Shown: in pieces, positions 1-8,830 of the stretch
Position numbering within the stretch: position 1 is the first letter of the stretch
Layout of the letters: each line of letters opens with the position of its first letter
Source of the DNA: Agarivorans litoreus
GTDB taxonomy: Bacteria > Pseudomonadota > Gammaproteobacteria > Enterobacterales > Celerinatantimonadaceae
Length of the DNA: 64,000 nt
Assembly (NCBI RefSeq): GCF_019649015.1
Contig: NZ_BLPI01000001.1
Coordinates: 4,266,934 to 4,330,933, forward strand
Reading direction: 5' to 3'
Notes under the pieces: generated by a model
Seen by the model: the letters and a program-made list of their open reading frames with translations, nothing else
The model's database searches: none
What the model was told of the DNA's origin: nothing
Translations under genes and position numbers: made by a program

Positions 1-1173
1 ATTGATAGCCACGATAGCGTGGCATTTGCGCCCATTTCGCATATGACAGTTGGGGATTTTCGCAATTGGTTATTAAGTGACGAAGCCGACGCTGAAGCTT
101 TAGCGGCGCTCCGGCCTGGGCTTAGCCCCGAAATGGTAGCTGCAGTGAGCAAGATAATGCGTAATCAAGATTTAATCTTGGTGGCGAAAAAGTGTCGTGT
201 AATCACGGCGTTTCGTAACACTGTTGGATTAGAAAATCGGCTATCTACTCGTTTACAGCCAAATCACCCAACAGACTCTTTAGATGGCATTGCCGCGACA
301 ATTTTTGATGGCTTAATGTATGGCAATGGTGACGCCGTAATAGGCATTAACCCAGCCACTGATAATGTCCCGCAAACTATCAAGCTCCTAAACTTTTTAG
401 ACGAAGTGATTCAGCATTACCAAATTCCAACCCAGTCTTGTGTATTGACTCATGTGACAAACACCATCGAAACCATTGAGAAAGGCGCGCCTGTTGATTT
501 GGTTTTTCAATCCATTGGCGGAACACAAGGCACCAATGACACCTTTGGTGTGAACCTAAATGTGCTGCAAGAAGCTCAAGACGCCGCATTGTCGTTAAAA
601 CGCGGTACCGTTGGCAACAACGTAATGTACTTTGAAACTGGTCAGGGAACGTCGCTATCGGCAGATGCCTATTTTGGGGTTGATCAGCAAACCTGCGAAG
701 CCAGGGCTTATGCGGTAGCACGCCACTTCGATCCGTTTCTGGTGAATACGGTTGTAGGCTTTATTGGCCCTGAATATCTGTTTGATGGTAAACAAATAAT
801 TCGTGCAGGTTTAGAAGATCATTTTTGTGGCAAGTTGCTTGGCCTACCGATGGGCTGTGACATTTGCTACACCAACCATGCCTATGCCGACCAAAATGAC
901 ATGGACAATTTGCTTACCTTACTCGGGGTGGCTGGTTGCTCGTTTATTATGGGCATTCCTGGTTCTGACGATATCATGCTTAATTATCAAACAACCTCCT
1001 TTCACGATGCGCTTTATGCTCGCAAAGTGCTCGGCTTAAAACCTGCGCCAGAGTTTGAGACTTGGTTGAGTAACATGGATATATTTAGTGACGTAGAGAA
1101 AGTAAAACTAAATCAAAATCTTGCCCAAGCATTTAGCTCGCCTATCTCCTTAGTTGAGAAAAATGAACTATGA
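1..1173 (+). CDS. eutB: Ethanolamine ammonia-lyase large subunit EutB (5' partial)
   Basis: Catalytic large subunit of adenosylcobalamin-dependent ethanolamine ammonia-lyase, which splits ethanolamine into acetaldehyde and ammonia together with EutC. The reading frame is open to base 1 and the protein aligns in order with the enterobacterial EutB from about its residue 70 to the C-terminus, with the family blocks LQPN, DAVIGINP, YFETGQG, VGFIGPEYL, AGLEDHF and DIMLNYQTT. Family length is about 450 residues, so roughly 65 N-terminal residues lie outside the window; the GTG at 19 is an internal valine codon, not the start. It overlaps eutC by 4 bases (ATGA), so the two are translationally coupled. 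Whether other eut genes lie upstream cannot be seen. Identity is very sure. Confidence 0.96.
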   Translation: MDSHDSVAFAPISHMTVGDFRNWLLSDEADAEALAALRPGLSPEMVAAVSKIMRNQDLILVAKKCRVITAFRNTVGLENRLSTRLQPNHPTDSLDGIAATIFDGLMYGNGDAVIGINPATDNVPQTIKLLNFLDEVIQHYQIPTQSCVLTHVTNTIETIEKGAPVDLVFQSIGGTQGTNDTFGVNLNVLQEAQDAALSLKRGTVGNNVMYFETGQGTSLSADAYFGVDQQTCEARAYAVARHFDPFLVNTVVGFIGPEYLFDGKQIIRAGLEDHFCGKLLGLPMGCDICYTNHAYADQNDMDNLLTLLGVAGCSFIMGIPGSDDIMLNYQTTSFHDALYARKVLGLKPAPEFETWLSNMDIFSDVEKVKLNQNLAQAFSSPISLVEKNEL

Positions 1174-2054
1174 GTAAGCCTTCTACAAAATCAAGCAACA
1201 AGGCTATTGGTTTAGTCACCGAAAATCCCTGGCAGGCTTTAAAGCAGTTTACATCAGCGCGTATAGCGCTTGGACGCGCTGGAACCAGTATTCCTACGCA
1301 GCAGCTGCTACCTTTTCAATTGGACCATGCACGTGCGATAGACGCAGTGCATAAGGCCTTAGCTGCAGAAAATCTCATAGAGCAACTACAAGCTTCATCA
1401 ATTATTCAAAAGCATATAAAACATGCTCCCATAGTAGTAAGCAGCAAAGCTAATGATCGAATGACCTATCTACAGCGCCCCGATCTCGGCCGCCAACTCT
1501 GCGAAGCCTCGTGGCAAAGTTTGCTAAAGCATCGAGAGAAAAGTAGTCAAGAGTATGACTTAGCTATTGTTGTAGCTGATGGGCTTTCTTCAACCGCTAT
1601 TCAACGCCATGCTGCGCCGGTGATAGAAAGTTTGGTGACCAAGTTAACTAAGGATGATAAATACTCTTGGTCTTTGGCGCCTTTAACCATTGTTACACAA
1701 GGGCGCGTGGCGGTAGGAGATGATGTAGGTGAGTGCCTAAAGGCTAAAATCACCCTAATTTTAATTGGCGAACGTCCCGGTCTTACATCGCCTGACAGCA
1801 TGGGTATTTATATTACTTGGAACCCTAAACGCGGTGCTAAAGATTCAAGCCGAAACTGCATTTCTAACATACGCCCAGAAGGCCTTTGTTATGAAGAGGC
1901 CAGCCATAAGGCCTTTTATCTATTAACCGAGTCAATGAAAACTAAATGTACCGGCATAGGTTTAAAAGACCGTTCGTTGGTGGTTGAAGACAGAACAAAT
2001 CTCGAATCTAGTCCCAAAAGCCAATTTCTAGTATCGGCTGCCAAAGATAAATAA
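1170..2054 (+). CDS. eutC: Ethanolamine ammonia-lyase small subunit EutC
   Basis: Small subunit of ethanolamine ammonia-lyase; in the family it helps hold the cobalamin cofactor in the EutBC complex. The 294-residue length is normal. Recognisable family stretches are LDHARAIDAVH near residue 50, RPDLGRQL near 105, VVADGLSSTAIQ near 135, APLTIVTQGRVAVGDDVGE near 170-190 and ERPGLTSPDSMGIY near 203-216. The ATG at 1170 overlaps the eutB stop. No other eut gene follows: the next stretch is a MITE-like repeat and then unrelated genes, so this looks like a minimal eutBC unit rather than a full microcompartment operon, as far as the window shows. Confidence 0.95.
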   Translation: MSKPSTKSSNKAIGLVTENPWQALKQFTSARIALGRAGTSIPTQQLLPFQLDHARAIDAVHKALAAENLIEQLQASSIIQKHIKHAPIVVSSKANDRMTYLQRPDLGRQLCEASWQSLLKHREKSSQEYDLAIVVADGLSSTAIQRHAAPVIESLVTKLTKDDKYSWSLAPLTIVTQGRVAVGDDVGECLKAKITLILIGERPGLTSPDSMGIYITWNPKRGAKDSSRNCISNIRPEGLCYEEASHKAFYLLTESMKTKCTGIGLKDRSLVVEDRTNLESSPKSQFLVSAAKDK

Positions 2055-2058
2055 TCTA

Positions 2059-2318
2059 GGTTCTGTTGATCTTTGCTGATGGTTTTTACAGCGATTTATT
2101 CTCCATTTAGGCAAGGCAGTGAGTGTGCAGTTAAGTGGGCTTAATAATCACTCGCTAACGCTGAATAAATGGCTAAGAAATGCTGCCTGAAAGGTTTGGA
2201 TAAGCGAACTTAACTCTTTGTTAAGCACTTTTTGCTTAGCCCACTAGGCGTCTAAGTGCTCGCCGCGAAAAGCCCGCTTATCTCGAACAAAACTTCAACA
2301 CCAAAGATCAACAGACCC
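2059..2318. mobile_element. MITE-like element, copy 1
   Basis: A ~260 bp non-coding element with terminal inverted repeats: the left end reads GGTTCTGTTGATCTTTG and the right end is its near-complement CAAAGATCAACAGACCC. By eye it is more than 90 percent identical over its full length to the element at 3929-4190. Internal sub-palindromes are visible (for example AGTGGGCT against AGCCCACT). It has no open frame of note and no transposase, so it would depend on an enzyme encoded elsewhere. CTA on the left and TAG on the right flank it; a clear target duplication is not seen. It fills most of the 393 bp gap between eutC and the next gene. Confidence 0.82.
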
Positions 2319-2447
2319 TAGTTAATCCCAAGGCTTAGTCAGCCAATTTCTAGCAATTAGTGATTGTTATTTGATGAACTTTATAAGTTATATTGATAAT
2401 ATTAATTATTAACTAAATGTTTTGGCTTATTTAGGAACAGATTCTCT

Positions 2448-2855
2448 ATGTCTTTTAAACCTTTATATCAATTCGCTGTGCTGCTGAGCTTAGCGTGTTT
2501 TAGTTTATTTGCACTAGCAAGTGGTGAGCAGCAAATCGCTTCGGCTTTTAAGAACAAAGTCAGTGATTTGCAGGTTAATAGCTCAGGTTACGTTGTAAGA
2601 GTATTAGCGGATGACGAGCAGGGCTCACGCCATCAACGATTTATTCTTAAGTTAAACAATGGCCAAACCTTGTTGGTTGCTCGCAATATCGATTTAGCCC
2701 CGCGCCTCAAAAACTTAAGAGTAGGGGATAAGGTAGAGTTTTTCGGTGAGTACGAATGGAACAATAAGGGGGGAGTGATTCATTGGACTCATCATGATCC
2801 CGCTGGTCGTCACATCGACGGTTGGTTAAGGCATCGCGGTGTGCAATATGATTAA
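2448..2855 (+). CDS. DUF3465-type small exported protein
   Basis: A 135-residue protein with an N-terminal signal peptide (hydrophobic stretch about residues 8-24, probable cleavage after ALA-S). The mature part resembles the DUF3465 family: it ends with the signature GVIHWTHHDPAGRH followed by DGWLRHRG. The middle (residues 45-95) reads as a beta-rich, OB-like domain (HQRFILKLNNGQTLLV, RVGDKVEFFGEYEW). Members are small secreted or periplasmic proteins of unknown function. It stands alone, preceded by AT-rich DNA downstream of the MITE copy. No biochemical role is claimed. Confidence 0.75.
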   Translation: MSFKPLYQFAVLLSLACFSLFALASGEQQIASAFKNKVSDLQVNSSGYVVRVLADDEQGSRHQRFILKLNNGQTLLVARNIDLAPRLKNLRVGDKVEFFGEYEWNNKGGVIHWTHHDPAGRHIDGWLRHRGVQYD

Positions 2856-2902
2856 GACCACCGGCATAGAGAACTGATTATTATTAAACAAGGAAGCGTT
2901 GT

Positions 2903-3139
2903 ATGTTTAAGCAGTATTGTAAAAAGTGTGGTGAAGAGACCGATCACAAAGAGTTAATGAAACAAAAACCGTCTAAATATGGCACTAGCAAAACTGAACA
3001 GTTTAAAGCGTTTATGGAAGGCTTTTTTGGTGGTACCGCAAGTGCGGTTGGCGCCTCTTTAGATTTGTTAGACCGCTACGTAGTATGCCAACAGTGTGGT
3101 TGCAAAACTTTAGATAATAAAGGTGACGAGTTTCAATAA
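2903..3139 (+). CDS. Small zinc-ribbon protein
   Basis: A 78-residue protein with two Cys pairs, CKKC at residues 6-9 and CQQC near residues 67-70, spaced as in a zinc ribbon, separated by a Gly/Ala-rich stretch (EGFFGGTASAVGAS). A good ribosome-binding site (AAGGAAG) stands 8 bases before the ATG. It lies 47 bases after the DUF3465-type gene and before a strong bidirectional terminator. I do not recognise a named family; the zinc-ribbon reading rests only on the cysteines. Function unknown. Confidence 0.65.
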   Translation: MFKQYCKKCGEETDHKELMKQKPSKYGTSKTEQFKAFMEGFFGGTASAVGASLDLLDRYVVCQQCGCKTLDNKGDEFQ

Positions 3140-3152
3140 GCTAATAAACAAA

Positions 3153-3179
3153 AGAGCGCTTAAGCGCTCTAATTTTTTA
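3153..3179. terminator. Bidirectional rho-independent terminator
   Basis: Perfect palindrome AGAGCGCTTAAGCGCTCT at 3153-3170, followed by AATTTTTTA on the plus strand and by TTTTG on the minus strand. It separates the small zinc-ribbon gene (plus) from nifF (minus), which converge here. Confidence 0.85.
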
Positions 3180-3194
3180 TAAGAAAGTAAGTGG

Positions 3195-3734
3195 CTAAAC
3201 GCCAAACTCTGCTTTTATCTGCTCTAGCCAACCTGCCATGCGCTCTGCATGTAACTCGCTCTGGTTATCGTTATCTAGCACTAGCCCAGCAAACTTACCG
3301 TTGTCTAACAAGGCTGATGAATCTTCAAACTCGTAGCCCTCCGCTGGCCATTCGCCAACGAGTTCTGCGCCGGTTTCTGCGATGGCGTCGTAAAGTTCTC
3401 CTAATCCGTCTACAAACTCGCTGGCGTAGTTCACTTGATCGCCTAAACCAAATAACGCGACTTTAATTCCAGAGAGATCTGCATCTTCTAATTGCGGCAA
3501 AAACTCGTCCCAGCTTTCTGCCTGGCAATCTGCGGCTAGTCCAGGTAGTTGGCCTTCGCCTAAAGTTGGGGTGCCTAGGATTAACATCTTGTAACTGCTT
3601 AGGGTGTCGATATCAACGCGATTAATGTTAAGCGGTTTGTCGCTAAGATCAGCGCCTAATTGCTGATGAATTTGCTTAGCAATTTTTCGTGTTGTTCCGG
3701 TGTCTGTCCCAAAAAAGATTCCTACATCTGCCAT
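3195..3734 (-). CDS. nifF: Long-chain flavodoxin, nitrogenase electron donor NifF
   Basis: A 179-residue long-chain flavodoxin that carries electrons to nitrogenase reductase. The FMN phosphate loop GTDTGTTRKIA is at residues 9-19; LGTPTLGEGQLPG and LFGLGDQVNYASEFVDG form the isoalloxazine loops; GEWPAEGYEFEDSSAL is the long-chain insertion. It resembles Klebsiella NifF more than housekeeping FldA (TPTLGxGQLPGL, SWPxEGYEF and LVLDxDNQ are shared), and its promoter looks NifA-dependent. The start follows a GGAG-type site. It sits downstream of rnfH on the same strand, separated by MITE copy 2, and has its own promoter. Function as NifF is inferred from similarity and context; the flavodoxin family is certain. 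Confidence 0.9.
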   Translation of the reverse strand: MADVGIFFGTDTGTTRKIAKQIHQQLGADLSDKPLNINRVDIDTLSSYKMLILGTPTLGEGQLPGLAADCQAESWDEFLPQLEDADLSGIKVALFGLGDQVNYASEFVDGLGELYDAIAETGAELVGEWPAEGYEFEDSSALLDNGKFAGLVLDNDNQSELHAERMAGWLEQIKAEFGV

Positions 3735-3771
3735 GATAGTACTCCTTAAATAGCTGGCTTACATAGTTTAT

Positions 3772-3787
3772 TGCAAGATGTAATCCA
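3772..3787 (-). promoter_or_regulatory. Sigma-54 promoter of nifF
   Basis: On the minus strand the sequence reads TGGATTACATCTTGCA. It has the GG and GC dinucleotides with the exact spacing of the -24/-12 consensus TGGCAC-N5-TTGCA, about 40 bases before the nifF start. Confidence 0.7.
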
Positions 3788-3837
3788 CTAAGTATATTAA
3801 GCAATTACAATGACTTATGATTTTCACTTATTGTTTT

Positions 3838-3853
3838 TGTTGTAAATACAACA
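3838..3853. promoter_or_regulatory. NifA upstream activating site of nifF
   Basis: TGTTGTAAATACAACA matches the NifA site TGT-N10-ACA and is itself a near-perfect palindrome. It lies about 50 bases upstream of the sigma-54 promoter of nifF. Confidence 0.65.
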
Positions 3854-3928
3854 GAGCTATTGTTGAAGATTGTTTGCTTTAAGACGAAACGAGCAGATGA
3901 ATAGAAGCAAATAAGCAATAAGTTGTTT

Positions 3929-4190
3929 GGGTCTGTTGATCTTTACTGATGGTTTTTGCAGCAATTTATTAGCCATTTAGGCAAGGCAGTGAGTGTGCAG
4001 TTAAGTGGGCTTAATCATCACTCGCTAACGCTGAATAAATGGCTAAGAAATGCTGCCCGAAGGGTTCGGATAAGCGAACTTTACTCTTTGTTAAGCACTT
4101 TTTGCTTAGCCCACTAGGCTTCTAAGTGCTCGCCGCGATTAAAGCCCGCTTATCTCGAACAAAATTTCAACACCAAAGTTCAACAGACCC
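3929..4190. mobile_element. MITE-like element, copy 2
   Basis: 262 bp, nearly identical to the element at 2059-2318, with ends GGGTCTGTTGATCTTT and AAAGTTCAACAGACCC. It is inserted between the 3' end of rnfH and the NifA site of nifF, so it separates two nif-region transcription units of the same strand. It carries no transposase. Flanks are TTT (left) and TAG (right), with no obvious target duplication. Confidence 0.85.
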
Positions 4191-4234
4191 TAGCCATTGC
4201 TTATTTGATTTAGAACTAGGCTCTGGTCTGTTGC

Positions 4235-4501
4235 TTAATCATCATCGTCTTCATCTTCTTCTATTGGGGGCTTCCATGTGATAGGCCGATAAACTTCTAT
4301 TCGATCTCCTGCAACCAGCTGACTTTCTAAGGTTACAAATTTGCCGAATATTCCGACCTTTTGTTTATCCAGTTGTATTTCCGGGCATAAATCTAAGATG
4401 CCTGATTGATGCAAGGCGTTAATCACGCTGCTTTCTTCTACCACTTCTACATTAATGCAAAGTTGCTGCTGAGGAGTGGCGTAGGCAATGCTCACTAACA
4501 T
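4235..4501 (-). CDS. rnfH: RnfH family ubiquitin-like protein
   Basis: An 88-residue protein of the RnfH family (ubiquitin-like fold): VSIAYATPQQQ at the start, GIFGKFV near residue 52 and GDRIEVYRPI near 65-75. The C-terminus is an unusually acidic run (EEDEDDDD). In nif clusters of the Azotobacter type, rnfH accompanies rnfABCDGE and is needed for full nitrogenase activity; its exact job is not settled. It is the last gene of the minus-strand rnf operon, 9 bases after rnfE. Confidence 0.85.
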   Translation of the reverse strand: MLVSIAYATPQQQLCINVEVVEESSVINALHQSGILDLCPEIQLDKQKVGIFGKFVTLESQLVAGDRIEVYRPITWKPPIEEDEDDDD

Positions 4502-4510
4502 AGTAACCTC

Positions 4511-5197
4511 CTATTGCTGAACGCTAACTTTGGCTGAGCAAACAACTGCTGGTTTCGCTCTATTTTCTAGTTTTTGCTGGATGAGTCTGTGCAGGCTAAG
4601 CAATCCACCAAGGACTAGAAATCCACCAGGCGGTAATATCACTAACAGAAGCCCTCGGTAATCGGGGATTATCGTGAACTCTATAGCTTTGAAAGCGGGG
4701 CCCAACAATATGTGGGCGTCGGCAAATAAGGTGCCTGAGCCAATTATCTCCCGTACACCACCTAAAAACACTAATACCCAGGTAAAACCAATGCCCATTG
4801 CGAAACCATCTATTACTGCAGGTACTGGAGCCTGTTTGCTGGCGAAGGATTCTACTCGGCCCAAAATGGCGCAGTTGGTGACAATAAGTGGAATAAAAAG
4901 GCCTAATACTTTATGTAGGGGATGAACCCAAGCATTCAATAACATATCAGTAATGGTAACCAAGGTGGCTATCATCAAAATATTTATTGGGATGCGCACC
5001 GCACGGCTAACATAGTTTTTACTTAGGGCGCTGATCAAGTTTGCCATTACCATCACTACCAAACTCGCTAAGCCAAGGCCTAAACCGTTAGTAGCGCTAG
5101 ATGTTACCGCTAATAACGGACAAAGAGCTAAACACTGGCCAAGTACCACATTGTTATTCCATAACCCGTCGGCGATGATGTTTTTGTAATTGCTCAT
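4511..5197 (-). CDS. rnfE: Rnf complex membrane subunit RnfE
   Basis: A 228-residue integral membrane subunit of the Rnf ion-translocating ferredoxin:NAD oxidoreductase. It has about six hydrophobic segments and the family blocks [17 protein letters not shown] near residue 14 and [12 protein letters not shown] near 103-114, which resemble those of its paralogue RnfA. The start overlaps the rnfG stop (ATGA), and rnfH follows 9 bases later. In nitrogen fixers the complex is thought to drive electrons from NADH to ferredoxin or flavodoxin using the ion gradient. Confidence 0.94.
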   Translation of the reverse strand: MSNYKNIIADGLWNNNVVLGQCLALCPLLAVTSSATNGLGLGLASLVVMVMANLISALSKNYVSRAVRIPINILMIATLVTITDMLLNAWVHPLHKVLGLFIPLIVTNCAILGRVESFASKQAPVPAVIDGFAMGIGFTWVLVFLGGVREIIGSGTLFADAHILLGPAFKAIEFTIIPDYRGLLLVILPPGGFLVLGGLLSLHRLIQQKLENRAKPAVVCSAKVSVQQ

Positions 5198-5808
5198 GCC
5201 TTCTCTCCCTGTTTTAACTCCAAATCCTTTAAAGCTTGATGCACTGCGTTTACTACTGCGCGTGGCGTGATGGTAGCGCCAGTAAATTGATCAAACTCTC
5301 CACCATCTTTTTTAACTGCCCATGCTTTTTTTGAAGTATTGCTCAGGCTTTTTTGGTTAAAACTTAAAATCCAAGGATGTTTGGCTACTTCAATTTTGTC
5401 GCCAAGACCGGGAGTTTCGCTATGGCTTAATACACGAACGCCTAAAATAGCGAGAGATGCGTCTACACCAACTAATAAGTTAATTGGGCCAGCGTAGCCT
5501 TTGGCAGTAACCTGCACAACGTAGCCGCTGGTTTGGCCTTGTTGGTCTAGCGCGTTGTAAACGGTGTAGTGTCGCTGCTCAACATCAAAAGGGTGCTCGG
5601 TAGCTAACAAGGCATTTTGGTAGTAAGAGCTTGGCATGACTAAATCAATAGCCGCCAGCTTATCTTCGTTCACACGTTGGGCGATGACCGGCGCGGTCAT
5701 TGTGTTTAAACCTAACAACAGTGCGCTAGAGAGGCCCACGGCAACGGCTAACGAAATAGATTGGTAGATGCTGCTGTTAATATGTTTTTCAACGCAAGGT
5801 AAGGTCAT
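5194..5808 (-). CDS. rnfG: Rnf complex FMN-binding subunit RnfG
   Basis: A 204-residue subunit with one N-terminal membrane segment (about residues 17-34) and a periplasmic FMN-binding domain. The covalent flavinylation motif is visible as [11 protein letters not shown], with Thr179 the expected FMN site; [12 protein letters not shown] near 128-139 is also typical. Covalent FMN attachment needs the ApbE flavin transferase, which is not in this window. It is placed between rnfD and rnfE, overlapping the latter by 4 bases. Confidence 0.94.
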   Translation of the reverse strand: MTLPCVEKHINSSIYQSISLAVAVGLSSALLLGLNTMTAPVIAQRVNEDKLAAIDLVMPSSYYQNALLATEHPFDVEQRHYTVYNALDQQGQTSGYVVQVTAKGYAGPINLLVGVDASLAILGVRVLSHSETPGLGDKIEVAKHPWILSFNQKSLSNTSKKAWAVKKDGGEFDQFTGATITPRAVVNAVHQALKDLELKQGEKA

Positions 5809-5810
5809 GA

Positions 5811-6815
5811 TTAAGCTCCTTTGCTGCGTTTAAATAATGATTGGCTGCCAAATATTTTTGGCCTTAAATAGTGGTCGATTACTGGTGTACCTGCATTCAT
5901 GATTAACACCGCAAATGCAACGCCTTCTGGATAGCTACCAAAGCTACGAATGAGCCAAATAAGTAAGCCACAACCAGCACCAAACAGAATTTGACCTCGA
6001 GGGCTAGTGGGCGAAGTAACTAGATCGGTAGCAATGAAAAAGGCCGCTAACATGGCTCCACCTGAAAGCAGATGTGCTAATCCCGAGGCGTAGTCTTGAG
6101 GATGTAGCCAATGCGCAATACTCGCAGGAATAGTTAAACCAAGCAGCAACGCGCAGGGTATATAAGGGCGAATGATGCCGCGCCAAATTAAAAATAGCCC
6201 GCCCAATGCTATAAGCAAGGCGCTTGTTTCTCCTAAGCTACCGGCATGTTCACCAAGTAGTAGCCCCTTCCATTCAACGATTTGATTTAAATCAGCGAGA
6301 GGAGTAGCTGAGCTTACGCCGTCGATGCCTAACCATTGTTGACTAAATATTAAGCCATCAGAACCCAAGCTTGGGATACTAATGGCTTGCCAGTTAGTCA
6401 GCTCTATTGGAAAACAGATTAACAGCATTACCCGACCTAACATGGCGGGGTTAAAAGGGTTGTGGCCAAGACCGCCGTAAACATGTTTGCCAATCACAAT
6501 GGCAAATATGCAACCAAAGCTGGCCACCCACCAGGGGGTGCTGGCAGGTAAACTCATTGCTAGCAGCAGCGCGGTAAGCAATGATGAACCATCTATACTG
6601 CTTAACCAGTTTTTACCTTGCAGTTGCAGGCAAATTACCTCGCTAAGCCATGCACTAATGCAGCAACTAACTATCACTAATGCAGCAGGCAAGCCAAAAA
6701 TCCATACCCCATATAAAGCCGCTGGACTAAGAGCTAGCACTACCAAGTACATAATGTTAGTAGTGGATAAGCCCGAGTGGGTATGTGGTGCTGCTATTGG
6801 GTTGTTTATAGCCAT
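5811..6815 (-). CDS. rnfD: Rnf complex membrane subunit RnfD
   Basis: A 334-residue membrane subunit with many hydrophobic helices. The second covalent FMN site of the complex is seen as DGVSSATPL, with Thr171 the expected attachment residue; other family blocks are [12 protein letters not shown] (75-86), [13 protein letters not shown] (113-125) and [17 protein letters not shown]. The start codon overlaps the rnfC stop (TAATG), and rnfG follows after 2 bases, indicating tight coupling. Confidence 0.95.
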   Translation of the reverse strand: MAINNPIAAPHTHSGLSTTNIMYLVVLALSPAALYGVWIFGLPAALVIVSCCISAWLSEVICLQLQGKNWLSSIDGSSLLTALLLAMSLPASTPWWVASFGCIFAIVIGKHVYGGLGHNPFNPAMLGRVMLLICFPIELTNWQAISIPSLGSDGLIFSQQWLGIDGVSSATPLADLNQIVEWKGLLLGEHAGSLGETSALLIALGGLFLIWRGIIRPYIPCALLLGLTIPASIAHWLHPQDYASGLAHLLSGGAMLAAFFIATDLVTSPTSPRGQILFGAGCGLLIWLIRSFGSYPEGVAFAVLIMNAGTPVIDHYLRPKIFGSQSLFKRSKGA

Positions 6816-8290
6816 TAGCTTTCTCCTTGAGTGCTGCGAGAACGCGCAGGGCGTTTACGTTTAGCTGCTTTGGCTGCTTTTTTAGCTGCTGCTTCGCGGG
6901 CTAAGCGTTGTTGACGTGCCTCGGTAAGTTGGCGAGCTAAGTTTGATTTCTGCATCATGCTACGTTGCGCGTTGATGTTAGATTTTGCGTGCTGGAAATA
7001 TTGCACGAGAGGAATACTAGAAGGGCAAATGTAACTGCACGCACCACACAATAGGCAGGAGTCTAAGCCAAATTCTTGTGCACCTTGCCAGTCATCATTA
7101 TTGCTGTGTGTGGCCATTTGAAAGGGCATTAAGCCCATTGGGCATACCTTTACGCAGTTACCACAGCGCACGCAGTCTTGGCTTTGCCGCTGGTTAATTT
7201 GCTCTTCACTTAAGGCTAAAAGACCGCCGACACTTTTATCTATCGGCACAAAAGGCGATGGCAATACTTGTCCCATCATTGGGCCACCAGCAATCATTCT
7301 CTTCGCTTCGGCTTTAAGGCCACCACATTCTGCAATAACTTGTGATACTAAGCTGCCAATGGGCACGGTGATATTGGCTGGAGCCTCTATGGCATCGCCT
7401 GATACAGTGATCACGCGTTCGATCAAGGGGCGCTGATAACGCACTGCTTGGTAAACCGCTTTAGCAGTGGCAACGTTGTGCACCAATATGCCTTGAGCAG
7501 TACTTAACTGCCCAGGACCAATAGCAATACCAGTGACTGCCTTAATTAAATGACGCTCAGAACCCATAGGGTAAAGGCTGGGCACTATTTTTAGGCTGAT
7601 TCCACTAATGCCATCACTCGCTTGTTTAATGGCATTAATGGCCTCTGGTTTATTATCTTCAATCGCAATAATGGAGTTTGTAGCACCAATGGCTTTTGCC
7701 ATTACTTTTATCCCTGCGATGATCTCGGCGGCTTGTTCGCGCATAAGGCGATCATCACAGGTTAAGTAAGGTTCACATTCGCCCCCATTAATGAGTAAGG
7801 TATGGACTTTAGACTTTCGCGCTAAACGAAGCTTTATCCCGGTAGGAAAACCTGCTCCGCCTAGGCCAACAATGCCAGCTTCAAGTACTCGCTCAACAAT
7901 TTGTTCGTGGCTAAGCTTTTGGTAGTCACTTGGCGGGTAATCAATCCCCCAGTTTTTGGTGCCGTTATTGGCGATAACTAAGGTCTGGCTTTTAATTCCA
8001 GATGGGTGGCTACTTAAGTAGGGCTTTATGTCTACTACAGTGCCATTTACTGGTGAATGTAAAGGCACGGTCATGTCGTTACTACCACGGGCGATAAGTT
8101 GGCCTTTAACTACCGTGTCGCCGACCGCTACTAGGCTATTAAGCATCGAGCCATTGCGCTGTTGCATACCTAAGTAGACCCGGTCTGGTACAAAGTCTTT
8201 GCTAATGTCTTGTTGCTGGGTAAGCTCTTTATAACCCTTGGGGTGAACGCCGCCGCTAAACGGTTTAGGTTTTAGATTAAACATAGTCAC
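6815..8290 (-). CDS. rnfC: Rnf complex NADH- and Fe-S-binding subunit RnfC
   Basis: A 491-residue peripheral subunit that takes electrons from NADH and passes them to two [4Fe-4S] clusters. The Gly-rich nucleotide-binding stretch GLGGAGFPTGIKL lies near residue 143, and NGGECEPYL near 168. The two cluster motifs are CVRCGNCVKVCP and CLLCGACSYICP in the C-terminal third. It ends in a short Lys/Arg/Ala-rich tail rather than the long Ala-rich repeat tail of E. coli RsxC (about 740 residues), so it belongs to the shorter class. It is 3 bases downstream of rnfB. Confidence 0.95.
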   Translation of the reverse strand: MTMFNLKPKPFSGGVHPKGYKELTQQQDISKDFVPDRVYLGMQQRNGSMLNSLVAVGDTVVKGQLIARGSNDMTVPLHSPVNGTVVDIKPYLSSHPSGIKSQTLVIANNGTKNWGIDYPPSDYQKLSHEQIVERVLEAGIVGLGGAGFPTGIKLRLARKSKVHTLLINGGECEPYLTCDDRLMREQAAEIIAGIKVMAKAIGATNSIIAIEDNKPEAINAIKQASDGISGISLKIVPSLYPMGSERHLIKAVTGIAIGPGQLSTAQGILVHNVATAKAVYQAVRYQRPLIERVITVSGDAIEAPANITVPIGSLVSQVIAECGGLKAEAKRMIAGGPMMGQVLPSPFVPIDKSVGGLLALSEEQINQRQSQDCVRCGNCVKVCPMGLMPFQMATHSNNDDWQGAQEFGLDSCLLCGACSYICPSSIPLVQYFQHAKSNINAQRSMMQKSNLARQLTEARQQRLAREAAAKKAAKAAKRKRPARSRSTQGES

Positions 8291-8293
8291 TCC

Positions 8294-8818
8294 TTAAGCC
8301 GTTTGAGGTTTTGGCCATTGCCAAGTATTAAGCTGTACTTGCTGGGCTTGCATGGTTAAACATCCCTGCGGGCAAGCTTTTTCGCACAAACGACAACCAG
8401 TACAAACCTGACTAATGACCGTGTGCATCTGTTTACTGGCGCCAACAATGGCATCAAAGGGACAGGCTTTAAAACAGCGAGTGCAGCCGCTGCATTGGCT
8501 TTCGTCTATATAAGCCACAACAGCCACAGCATCGGGATCGTTACTCACTTCTACGCCTAGTAAGTTGGCTATGCTGGCTGCAAGGCCATTTCCGCCTGGT
8601 GGGCAGCTGGTTGGAGCTAAATTACCTTTAACCATGGCTTCAGCTGCTTGACGACATCCTGGTTCGCCGCATTGACCACATTGACCGCCGGGTAGCATGG
8701 CTTCGAGTTCATCGACTCGTGGATCGCCCTCTACCTTTAGCGCTTTAGAGGCCCAACCCAGCAATGCTCCAAGGCTTGCTCCTAGTAGGATTAGTAAAAT
8801 GATTGATATAAAAATCAT
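8294..8818 (-). CDS. rnfB: Rnf complex iron-sulfur subunit RnfB
   Basis: A 174-residue subunit: one N-terminal membrane helix (residues 2-22), then the CGQCGEPGC cluster motif (Cys47, 50, 55 and Cys72) and two ferredoxin-like motifs, CSGCTRCFKACP (109-120) and CTGCRLCEKACP (139-150), giving three [4Fe-4S] sites. It is thought to hand electrons between the membrane part and the ferredoxin or flavodoxin partner. It lies 12 bases after rnfA. Length and motif spacing are normal. Confidence 0.96.
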   Translation of the reverse strand: MIFISIILLILLGASLGALLGWASKALKVEGDPRVDELEAMLPGGQCGQCGEPGCRQAAEAMVKGNLAPTSCPPGGNGLAASIANLLGVEVSNDPDAVAVVAYIDESQCSGCTRCFKACPFDAIVGASKQMHTVISQVCTGCRLCEKACPQGCLTMQAQQVQLNTWQWPKPQTA

Positions 8819-8830
8819 GGCTTTCTCCTA

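Noticed and set aside
6004..6864. Frames opposite to rnfC/rnfD
   Set aside because: They mirror well-supported membrane-protein genes; antisense frames of Leu/Ala-rich genes are expected.
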